DNA from: Hydnum rufescens UP504
Lineage: Eukaryota; Basidiomycota; Agaricomycetes; Cantharellales; Hydnaceae
Length of the DNA stretch: 64,000 bases
Assembly: GCA_014904985.1 (NCBI GenBank)
Contig: MU129090.1
Coordinates: 63,628-127,627 of the forward strand
Reading direction: 5' to 3'
The translations under genes and the position numbers were made by a program. Numbering within the stretch: the first letter of the stretch is position 1; every line of letters starts with the position of its first letter. Shown in pieces: positions 46,201 to 56,450 of this stretch. The notes under the pieces were generated by a model that worked only from the letters and a program-made list of their open reading frames with translations, ran no database searches and was not told the DNA's origin.

Positions 46201-47813
46201 TTCTCACCATCAAGGCACTTGTGCTGCTCAGAAAACTCCAAAAGATGCTCAAGAGCAGGGCCTAGATATGTTCTTTCGCCTCTGTAGTTTCATTTGTGAC
46301 CATAGCACCCCCCTGGAGCTTATTCTCAATTTCGATCAGACTCAGGGTGTCTACTCCCCCGGAACACAGTATACATGGCACACACGAGGCGAAAAACAAG
46401 TTCCTATTATCAGCAATGAAGACAAGCATGTGTTCACATTGACACCTGCTGTCGCAATGTCTGGCAATCTCCTCCCATTCCAAATAATTTACACTGGAAA
46501 GACATTGGCATCACTTCCAAAACGCATGGAGGGGAATGCATCCACTTTCGATTATGCTAAAGAGCATGGATGCAGTGCCATTGTGTCTGGTACACAAACA
46601 TACTGGGCAAATATTGGCATGCTCAAACTATTTTTCACCGACCTTATCATTCCGTATCTTGAACATCAAATACTACGCCTTGGTCTCCCTCCACATACTC
46701 GATCTGTTGTGATTATTGACGCATAGAGCGTGCACTGAGGGCTAGAGCTTTGGAGCTGGGTGAGCAAGTTCTACCCTTGGATATGGATAATCTATGTCCC
46801 GGCAGGGTGTACAGGTGAATTCCAGCCATGTGATGTTGGTATTCAACATGTCCTCAAGCTCGGAATAAAGCATGGGGCTCATGCAGACATCGTGGAAGAA
46901 GCATTGGATGCATACGGAGGTGGCATGAGTGCTGAAGACCTTCTCCTTGATAGGTCCCTCCCGACGTTGCAAGATCAGTCATTCAAATGGGCGATGTTGG
47001 GCCACAAGGCTATCAATCATCGTGACCTTGTGAAGCAGGTGAGTCTTCTATTTTCTGCAGTGTCTGTTTCACCCTTCTCTAACATGGACTGCTTTTTTAG
47101 GCCTTCAAATTGTGTACCATCGAGACGAAAGGGTTATCTTTCAATCTCTCATACGAGTCTCTCACATCATGTGAGGCCAGAGCTGCCCTCACCAATCTCC
47201 AAGATACAGATATGGATTGTTATCTCTGCATCATGGCTCTCCGGGCAGTGGATGATTTGACTAGCATTGATGATGCTTCTCAAGAAGAATTGGCATATGA
47301 CGAATCTTGTGACACCGGAGGACCTGACCCCAGCAATACATCAGTCAAGTCTGTAATCACCGAAATTATGAAGGCTCAGAACACTGGGGAGCCTATGCTG
47401 CAAGGATCTGGCAATGAGGGAAGCCAAACAATGGATGAGGATGCTGACAATTCTGCTAGAATCCAATTGATCAGCTCACAAATTGAATCAGATCTCAGTC
47501 ACTCTCACACAGGACACACTCGTAAACCTAATACATGGTACAGCAGCAGTACATGGTGGAATCACCAGGGGGATGATGATGATGATGAAATAATCCCCGA
47601 GGACGATGTGTATGTGCCCAGGGACTCATGTATGGGGCAGGAGAAGCACTAGGCATGGTTCCAGCTTCATTTTCTGCAGTTTTCAGCTCTTTTTTCACTT
47701 GTGACATCTACTATAATGATATGGGCTTGTGTGACATGTGACACCAGGTCATTTAGTGATGCGATATGGCCCAGTGTGACATGTGATGTATCACTAAGAC
47801 CATAACACTACAG
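43245..47813 (+). mobile_element. DNA transposon copy 1: Ulp1-protease plus DDE_1 transposase, TA target
   Basis: The element is 4569 bases. Its ends are inverted over 20 bases with one mismatch (left CTGTAGTGTTACGGTCTTAG at 43245-43264; right end complement at 47794-47813). It is flanked by TA on both sides (43243-43244 and 47814-47815), the target duplication of the Tc1/mariner/pogo group. The right TA is at once the left TA of copy 2. The interior carries one plus-strand coding unit. Confidence 0.88.
43652..47652 (+). pseudogene. Transposon copy 1 coding unit: C48 Ulp1-like protease and DDE_1 transposase
   Basis: In order: a non-conserved N-terminal part (MNPNLDRIVCFPASSIYEGV); a Ulp1/SENP-type cysteine protease with all catalytic residues, His in GGNHFISFAID (codon 44452), Asp in IGDSL (44503), Gln (44623) and Cys in SSCGILAHNA (44641); a basic linker (ARERQWESRARKRKREI); SRDLSKGGRPLSEKSY; a helical region ending in CAAQKTP; and the transposase with Asp at NFDQTQ (46334), IIDA (46718) and FQPCDVG (46832), a DD37D spacing. 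An acidic tail ends at 47652. Introns lie at about 45931-45990 and 47039-47100, the first also present in copy 2. In-frame stops TGA 44335, TGA 46145, TAG 46724 and TGA 46736 break it. Most fit CGA to TGA or TGG to TAG. Whether the two enzymes are one polyprotein or two genes is not settled. Confidence 0.8.
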
Positions 47814-50800
47814 TACTGTAGTGTTGCAACCTTAGGTCGGCACGTGATTTTATGTAATCCCCAGGCACCATATTCTAGCCAGTCGTGAGGTGCTTGTGAC
47901 CTGTGACCAACTACCCCCTAAGCACTGCTGTGATCATGGCCATGGAGGGTACCTGGGCCTGCCTTCTAGAGAAGAATTCTGATATGATGCCAAGTGATCC
48001 GCTCATCGGCATATGCCACTGATCAACTTCTGGACAGCTAATCCTGGGCATTGAGCGCTGATGCACCCTCCTCGGAACTGCTTTACTGGATACTTATAAG
48101 GCCTTGGAATGGTTTCTTAACATAAGAACCTCCCTCTTTGCTCTTATATCTAGCTTGGGCATTGCTTTCTAATACTGGTCTGGCTTTGCATATCCAATGT
48201 TGTGCCACACTCCCAGGCCTAAGCCATGTTTGGTAAGTGGTTTTTTGAATATTGGTACCAAAGCCCTCCCTCTCCTAGACTGACTACAAGCTTCAGAACC
48301 ATGGACACATGGTTTGAGAGGCTAGTGCGCTGGCCTCTGTTGGACCTGTATCATGCTCTACTGCATGACCTCATTGGACCATATTTTCCACCCTTGTCAT
48401 TCACTGTAGGGGAGCTACTTGCATGTTCTCTTCCCCATATCCCACAATCACAAAAGGACTCTGCCGTATTCATAGTCTCACTCAGCAAGTGCTCCGCAGA
48501 CCAATCCCTCACACCCACAAATTTACTGCATGTTCCTTTCCCCACTCGGACCTCTATTGAACACTTTCTGATGATAAATGTAGAGTCTATCCATCAGTCT
48601 GTTGCTGTATCCATCCACAATTCACCCACAATCTATTTTCCCTTGCCATTTGTGATGTCTGGAGTGTACTCCTTCACACTATTGATATCTACCAAGTGTG
48701 GCTGGATGCTGTCCTTTGGATAGATGCTCTTCCAAGAGACCCAGGTGATAGGTGTGCCCATGCCTGCCAGAATCTTCTTTTGATCACCTGGGGCTCCCCT
48801 TCCCCTGGATCCTGTGGTGGAGTGTTGGGCCTGGCTCACCTCCTGGGGGAATGGTGGCTATCTGATGATGAGATGGCATAGCAGGCAATGCTGTTGTGAG
48901 AAGATCTTAGGACATATTCAAATGCAGTCATGCAAAATGTTCAGGAGACGCACTTCACGTACACTGTGATGGCACACTGCCACGAGCGCATGACAGCTCC
49001 ATACCATGCGGCAACTGTCTCATGTTATATCTATTCACTTGGGGAAGACATTCATGAACACAGGGTGGCTCATGTGGCTGGAACGGCTTTCGTGAATGGA
49101 AATCATTTCATTGCGTTTGTCATTGACACCATTGGGCACCGCTTACTGGTTGGAGACTCATTTCATGACCAATCTACCATCCAACAAGTTGCCACTGCAT
49201 TTAACTGGTGGCTGGGTCAGCATTCCCGATTGTCCAAAGGATCTTCTGGCTTTCATGTGGAGAATCTACCAATTGCTTCTCAAAATGATGTAACATCATG
49301 TGGCATCCTCGCTCATAATGCTATTGAAGCATATCTTTCTCCAGAGCAATATCCATTGATTGCTTCTAGCATTTCAATCAAATATGCATGGCTTGATAAG
49401 TTCATTCGCATCACAGACAAATATTTGGGAGTGGTGAGTGGCCAGACAAAGATTCTGATCGCTATCATCTCACATGAATTTCTAACAGACTGCTACTCAA
49501 AACAAAACCAATCGAGTACTTTCTTTGATACATTCAAGTCATATCAATAATCCTATGTTGTCCAATCCATCTGACAATCCCAATATTGTACTACCTGTTA
49601 CACACAATGTGCCAAAATTTTCACCACTTAGGGTTTCATCCCACCAGCCAAATTCCCCTTCCACAGCCCCAGTCCCAATGGCACCTAAGCTCCAATCCAT
49701 TCCCCACCCAGAAGCCATACGTTGTATTCCAACCATCTGTACAAAGCGCATGCAAAGCCCAGGTGCTGAGATATTGCCTAAACCTAAGCACCCTATGATG
49801 CAATCGTCCCTCATCCAATACTTGCCCCAAATCTCACTCAAAGACTCTCTAGCACAAAACAAAAAGGATCTCTTGGAGATAGCTGAGGAACCACGTAATA
49901 GGCAAGAAACCATGGTGGTGCGTACGGAGTGCCGGAAACTCCAGCTATGTGAGAATGCGAAAATGTGAAAATGCACAAGCCAAGCTCGAGGAAAGGAGAA
50001 AATATTTCATAAGGATCCGAGTCTGTTGCTCAAGGTATGTTTGTTTATGTATTTTTCCCTTTGAAAATTACCATATCTGAAGATTCTGTAACCTCTAGGA
50101 TGAATCCTTCGTCCGCGGGTCTGTTGATGAAGGGAACACTGCCTTCACAAAGTTCACTCTCAATGTTTCACAAGCTTCAAGGCCATGGCGTGAAATTTTG
50201 GCTGAACAGTCAAAACACTCCAGAGACTTGTCCAAAGGTGGTCGCCCAAAGAATCAGAAATCACTGGAACCTGCACAACAGACAAATTGGCAGCATCCTG
50301 TGCTCTGGAGTGCAATTACATATTCTGCGGCTCATGTCCCATATCCATATCAGGCTCCTGACATTGTATGGTACCTTATTCACTATTTTGGCCCTACATA
50401 GGAAAAGCTCGATCCCACTGTGCTTGGTTGTTGGATTGACCAAGTCCAAACAATGCAACAGACAGGAGTCTTGTGGAAAGACAATGTTCTGAAGCGGGCA
50501 AGCATAGGTGTTCTCAAATATGGAAGGGCCACAAATAAACCCATTCTGGTAAGTACGATCACACAATTTATTGCATTGATCTAAACTGTCAGCATTCCAG
50601 AGTGAGTTTCCTCAAATTGAGGACATCATGAAGTCCCAGATCCAAAATGTGAGGAAGGCTGGGGGACCAATCAATATTGTGACAGCTCGTGGCTTTATGG
50701 TTGCTGCAATACAGCACTTCGCACCACATTTATTCCAGCTTAAAACAAAGAAACAAGACAAGCAACGGTTTTGATGCTTGGAGGCATTCATTCGCCGATT

Positions 50801-51536
50801 TCTGTCAAAGTCACTCACCCTATCCTATTGCCATACAACTCGTGCTGCCCAGAAAACCCCTGAAGATGCCGCCAGTCAGGGTCTTGATATGTTTTATCGT
50901 CTATGTAGTGCAATCATGGACCATGACATTCCTCCCCAGCTGGTACTCAACTACAATCAAACACAAGTTGTGTATGCACCTGGAACACAGTACACCTGGG
51001 ATGATCATGGTTCAAAGCAAGTAAGCATCACTGGTCAAGATGACAAGCATGCTTTTACTGTCACTCCAGCAATTGCAATGTCTGGCAATGTCCTCCCCTT
51101 CCAGTCTATCTATTGTGGCAAGAGTGACTGGTCCCTTCCTAAGCACTCTCCTGGAGTTAATGACAACTCCTTTGATTATGCATGTAGCAAAGGAATTGAG
51201 TTTCTCTTCTCTGGAACTGAGTAGGCTATTGCATGGGGTTTCAAAACCCGCGGGTTTTGACCCCACGGGGAAATCCCTGTGGGGCAGGAGTACCAATGTG
51301 GACCCATGCCTAAAACCCGCCAAGAACCTGCCATCCCTGGGAATATGCAGGCGGGTTTTGAAACCACCAGAGGCTGTAAGTGGATGTATCATCTCAACAT
51401 CAAAATTCATATCTCCTGTCCACTGTTAGGTAACCAATTATTTATTTATTAATTTATTATTATTATAGACACATTTACATTAGTAAGGAAAAAAATTCAA
51501 CAAAAGAGCACCATAATATAAAATGTAACTGAATGT

Positions 51537-54380
51537 TGCCACACCCGCCGAAGTGGGTGTGGCACCATATGTATTTCATCGTTGATACTCAGGGTTGGGG
51601 TCTTGGGTGGCATTCTTCAGGTGGGTTGTGCAGAGGGAGAGAGGACCTATAATAATAAATAGGTTAGTAAAAAAAAAGAACACAAGCAATGCCAAAAGAG
51701 CAGCTAGTGCTGCTCTTTTGGCACCATGGTACACACTGTAATAAAAACAAACACACACCTAATATTGCCACACACCTGCTTCGGCGGGTGTGTGGCTCCG
51801 TATTTGAGGCCGCCTCGTTGTATTGGTTGCAAATAGTTGAGAGTTAGGGTCTTGGGTGGCTGCGCGCATGCCTGTATTTCGCCCGGCCTTGCCTGTGGAT
51901 TCTTTGGATGGGGGTTTTGCAGAGTGAGAAAATCTAGAATAGTGTGTATGTTAGTTTTAAAAAAATAACAAAAGCAATGCCAAAAGAGCAGCCGGGGCTG
52001 CTCTTTTGGTGTCGTTGTACACCCTGTAATAAAAAACACATACCTAATATTGCCACACACCCGCCGAAGTGGGTGTGTGGCGCCATACTCATTTCGTTGT
52101 TGTATGGGTTGTGGGCACTCGAGAGTTGGGGTCTTGGGTGGCTGCGCACTCCTGTATTTCGTGGTGCATTGTCTGTGCATTCTCCGGATCGGGTTTTGTG
52201 GAGGGAGAAAGAACCTAGAATAATTAAATATGTTAGTAAAAAAAAATACCATAAGCAATGCCAAAAGAGCAGCTGGTGCTGCTCTTTTGGCATTGTAATA
52301 CACCCCGTAATTTAAAAGACTGACCTAATACACCCACCGAAGTGGGTGTGGCGCCATACTTGATTCGTCATTGTAGGGGTTGGGGTTGAAGTGCTGGGTG
52401 GCTGCGTGCACCCCCATATTTTTCTCTGGGCCTTGTCTGCGCATAATTTGGCTGGGGTTTTTCAGAGGGAGAGAGGATCTAGAATAACAAATTTGTTAGT
52501 AAAAAAAAACAACACAAGCAACGCCAGAAGAGCAGCTGTTGCTGCTCTTTTGGCATTGCTGTACACCCCAGATAAAAAACTTACCTAATAGTGCCACACA
52601 CCCGCTGCGGCGGGTGTGTGGCACCATCTTGTGCTTGCTTCAGGTGGCCTTAGTAGAGTAGAATCGGATGAGATTCAATGCTGGCGATTGCCGGCCTCAA
52701 AAAAGCACCCAAGTAGGGGCAGTACAAGGCTCATATAAATAGATAATAGATACACATAGAATAATACTAAATATGTATTATTTAGTATTCTATGTGTAGG
52801 TATCTATTATCTATTTATATGAGCCTTGTACTGCCCCTACTTGGGCACTTTTTTGAGACCGGCAATCGCCAGCATTGAATCTCATCTGATTCTACTCTAC
52901 TAAGCTGAAGCAAGCATGAGATGGTGCCACACACCCGCTGCAGCGGGTGTGTGGCACTATTAGGTAAGTTTTTTATCTGGGGTGTACGGTAATGCCAAAA
53001 GAGCAGCAACAGCTGCTCTTTTGGCATTGCTTGTGTTGTTTTTTTTTTACTAACAAATTTGTTATTCTAGATCCTTTCTCCCTCCGTGAAACCCCAGTCG
53101 AATTATGCGCCAAGGGTGAAATATGGGGGTGCGCACAGCCACCCAAGACCTCAACCTTCGCGTATCCTCAACCCCTACAACAACGAATCAAGTACGGTGC
53201 CACACCCACTTTGGTGGGTGTATTAGGTCAGTCTTCTAAATTACGGGGTGTATTACAATGCCAAAAGAGCAGCACCAGCTGCTCCTTTGGCGTTGCTTAT
53301 GGTATTTTTTTTTTACTAACATATTTAATTATTCTAGGTTCTTTCTCCCTCCGCGAAACCTGATCTGGAGAATGCACAGACAATGCACCACGAAATACAG
53401 GAGTGTGCAGCCACCCAAGACCCCAACTCTCGAGTGCCCACAACCCATACAACGACGAAATGAGTACGGCGCCACACACCCGCTTTGGCGGGTGTGTGGC
53501 AATATTAGGTATGTGTTTTTTTATTATGGGGTGTACAACAACGCCAAAAGAGCAGCCCCAGCTGCTCTTTGGTGTTGCTTTTGTTTTTTTTTTAAAACTA
53601 ACATACGCGCTATTCTAGGTTTTCTCACTCTGTGAAACCCCCATCCAGAGAATCTGCAGACAAGGCCCGGGTGAAATACGGGCGTGTGCGCAGCCACCCA
53701 GGACCTCAACCCTCGTGTATCCCCAACCCCTACAATGACGAATCAAGTACAGCACCACACCCACTTCGGTGGGTGTATTAGGTCCGTTTTTTTAAATTAT
53801 GGGGTGTATTACAATGCCAAAAGAGCAGCACCAGCTGCTCTTTTGGCATTGCTTGTGTTATTTTTTTTACCAACATATTTAATTACTCTAGGTTCTTTCT
53901 CCCTCTGCGAAACCCAACCCGGAGAATGCACAGACAATGCACCACAAAACACAGGAGTGCGCAGCCACCCAAGACCCCGACTCTTGAGTACCCACAACCC
54001 ATACGACGACGAAACAAGTACGGTGCCACACACCCGCTTTGGCGGGTGTGTGGCACCGTACTTGTTTCGTCATCGTATGGGTTGTGGGCAATATTAGGTA
54101 TGTGTTTTTTATTACGGGGTGTACAACGACACCAAAAGAGCAGCCCCAGCTGCTCTTTTGGCGTTGCTTTTGTTATGTTTTTAAAACTAACATACACACT
54201 ATTCTAGATTTTCTCACTCTGCAAAACCCCTGTCCAAAGAATCCACGGACAAGGCCCAGGCGAAATACAGGCATGCGCGCAGCCACTCAAGACCCTAACT
54301 CTCGACTATTCGCAACCAATACAATGAGGTGACCTCAAATACGGAGCCACACACCCGCCGAAGCGGGTGTGTGGCAATCA
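51537..54380. repeat. Mirrored tandem array of 270-320-bp units with paired hairpins
   Basis: Two hairpin types alternate. Type A (CCACACACCCGC...GCGGGTGTGTGG) occurs at about 51540, 51767, 52052, 52325 and 52590, and then at about 52926, 53197, 53470, 53752, 54027 and 54348. Type B (CCAAAAGAGCAGC, 3-6 bases, GCTGCTCTTTTGG) occurs at about 51690, 51977, 52260 and 52523, and then at about 52993, 53260, 53542, 53815 and 54130. Between them lie a C-rich stretch and a poly-A (left half) or poly-T (right half) tract. Units on the left read one way and units on the right read the reverse complement, four against five. Short frames across the array are repeat artefacts. Confidence 0.85.
52590..52957. 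repeat. Central palindrome of the array
   Basis: Two arms of about 170 bases meet near 52770. From the type A hairpin at 52590 to AATACTAAATA on the left, and the reverse complement to about 52957 on the right, they match with only scattered mismatches and small gaps. The pairing continues outward into the flanking units, so the whole arm exceeds 1 kb. Confidence 0.85.
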
Positions 54381-56450
54381 GCCCCTCCGTGTTTCCGCAT
54401 TATCCAATCAGTTTGAACTCCATGTATCCATTATCCCACAACTCTGTAAATAGTGACATCTGCCCTGAAGTCTTCAAGCCCATGTTCAACCCATCACAAG
54501 GTCTTTACTGTGTATTAATCTGATGATCACCCAACTTTTGAAAGGATCAAGACATTCATGGTGCCCTGGAATCTTTGGATTATGGTTGAGGATGAAGATG
54601 TGGATGGTGAGATTAGTGGAAGATGAACACCCTGACTGTCCCAATGTATGAGCCCTTTGCCCCCTTCCCACCTAAGTACTTAGTGTCATTAGTTTTGAAT
54701 CACTGGCTCTGTGGAGAGTCAGCAGCCAATCTCATTCAAGGACCTGATCCTTCCTAAGTAATTCCCTCTCACAACTCCTCTCCTCTCCCTCCAGCCACTC
54801 CCTCTTGCTACATTGCACAAGGAACTTGAGGGACCACACCCAAGCAAATTACAGTCATTCTCTGGTATCAATACTGTGATCATTGTCCCGTGGGGTCCCC
54901 CCAGGTTTTTCAACCCCATCTTGTATCCCGCGGCTTTTACACCTGTGAGTCACGGGGGCAGGTTTTCAACCCCATGGGGCGAGAGGTCCTAAATTCCCCC
55001 GCGGGGACCCTGTGCAATAGCCTAGAACTGAGACCTACTGGGCGAATATCGAAACCCTAAAAAAGTTCTTCTCTTCAATCATTGTCACTTATCTACACCG
55101 ACAAATGGATCTCCTTGGACACCCTCGGACATCAACATCAATTGTGATTCTTGATGCATGGTTGGTTCATCGTGGCGCTGAGCTGCGTGAATGGGTACAG
55201 CAGGAGTATCCATGGATTTTCCTGATCTATGTACCAGCTGGCTGTACAGGCATTTTCCAGCCCTGTGATGTGGGCATACAGTGCATTTTTAAGCTCGTTA
55301 TCAAGCGCACTGCTCACACTGACATTGTAAATGAAATACTCACCCTTCTTGAAGCAGGCATGCTTCCGGAGAACATTTTTCTTGATAAATCTCTCCCAAC
55401 AATGAGAGATTGATCATTGCATTGGATTGTAGAGGGGTACAAGAAATTTCAGGACCCAGTTCTTGTGAAGAAGGTACGTTATTCAATTTCAATGTTGAAA
55501 GCCATATTTGACAGTCTCGCACATCCCAATCAGGCTTTTGAACTATGCGTCAGCAAGGTGCATACATTCAATCTGTCCTATGAGTCACTTACTTCTCTGG
55601 AGGCATGAAAATCACTGGCTAATTTACACAAAACAGACATTGAGCATTACCTCAAGGTCATGGGTTCATCTGATGAGGCCAGGGATGTCTCAATGGTTGA
55701 TGATGGGGCTCAAGAGGCTGCTGCCTATGACCCAGAGCAGGATCCTGGTGGATTAGATGGCTGTGACATGTCGATTGAAACAGTTAGAGCTGAAATACTT
55801 AACTCACATTCAGTACAGCAGAAGCCATCCACCCTTCAAGAAGAATTTGATCCACAAGATGATATGGATGATCCAGCAATTGAATCAGACATCATCCCGA
55901 CCCCACCTTGACAATGTCATTCATGCATCCTGAACAAACACTATGCTGGATGGTGGAATCACACAGCAGATAGCAACAATGACAGTGCCGATGATGAAGA
56001 TGAACTTGGTGATGAGTCTGATTACATTGATTAGAGTGGGGACAGGTGGCAGAGGGGCAAGCACATAATCTAAGGAGGGAGTGGGCCTACATTTCCATAT
56101 ATAGTAATTCAATTCAATTTGTGACCATATAAGTTGCCCAGCCACTGTGACCTGTGACTGGACCCCTTTTAAGTCTTGTCAGGGGGGTCTTGTGACCTGT
56201 GACCATGACCTAAGGTCGTAACACTACAGTATTAGGTAGCGATAGGATTACTTGTGTCATCTTTTCTAGTCCCCCCTCGAATAGAGCTTTTCCAGACAGT
56301 CACTTTGCTACCGCCGACAGTCTTGAACACTCTCTAGATGAGATCAAGTGAACTTGGATACATCTGGATCCAGTTCCCTCACAAAGGTATTACATAATAG
56401 ATCTCCAACTAATCTACGCCCACCGTGATTCACAAAGCATCAATTTCAGG

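Larger units (their letters stand above)
51222..55024. mobile_element. hAT-like non-autonomous element inserted in copy 2
   Basis: The element is 3803 bases with 12-base terminal inverted repeats (TAGGCTATTGCA at 51222-51233, complement at 55013-55024). It is flanked by a perfect 8-bp direct repeat GAACTGAG (51214-51221 and 55025-55032). Removing the insert and one repeat restores the transposase frame. The 8-bp duplication and TAGG-type ends fit the hAT superfamily. GC-rich subterminal palindromes lie inside both ends (for example AACCCGCGGGTT near 51245). No transposase is encoded. The interior is a mirrored array of repeats. Confidence 0.88.
48226..55911 (+). pseudogene. Transposon copy 2 coding unit, split by insertion at 51222-55024
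   Basis: Same order as copy 1. The protease is intact in its key residues: GNHFIAFVID, LLVGDSF and QNDVTSCGILAHNA (48930-49550). The linker contains SRDLSKGGRP. The transposase begins at about 50778 with FIRRFL and RAAQKTP. The first acidic residue is changed: NYNQTQ at 50955-50957 instead of NFDQTQ, a D to N change. The frame stops inside SGTE at the insertion and resumes exactly at TYWANIE after 55032. The second and third Asp are present (ILDAWLVHRG at 55153, FQPCDVG at 55267). Further stops occur (for example in RF*C near 50773, MRD* at 55411 and EA* at 55606), plus a frame change near 48690. It cannot make an active transposase. Confidence 0.8.
47816..56229 (+). mobile_element. DNA transposon copy 2, same family, carrying a nested insertion
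   Basis: It starts directly after the TA that ends copy 1 (CTGTAGTGTTGCAACCTTAG at 47816) and ends at 56229 with the inverted copy, followed by TA at 56230-56231. The termini match over about 21 of 23 bases. Taking out the 3803-base insert and one 8-bp duplication leaves 4603 bases, close to the 4569 of copy 1. The orientation is the same, so the two copies form a head-to-tail tandem pair. Confidence 0.88.

Noticed and set aside
43652..47652. KDZ-type (Kyakuja/Dileera/Zisupton) transposon as the identity of the two copies
   Set aside because: KDZ elements also carry Ulp1-like proteases, but here the transposase shows the NFDQTQ, IIDA and FQPCDVG motifs of the DDE_1 type, DD37D spacing and TA flanks instead of 8-bp duplications.
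51704..54197. Many open frames of 60-200 residues on both strands, with repeated words such as PKEQHQLLFWH
   Set aside because: They come from the hairpin units of the palindromic array and recur because the DNA repeats. No start context or intron pattern supports translation.
51222..55024. The array as a CRISPR-like locus
   Set aside because: The units are 270-320 bp and mirrored, with hairpins and no short unique spacers, and the genome is eukaryotic.
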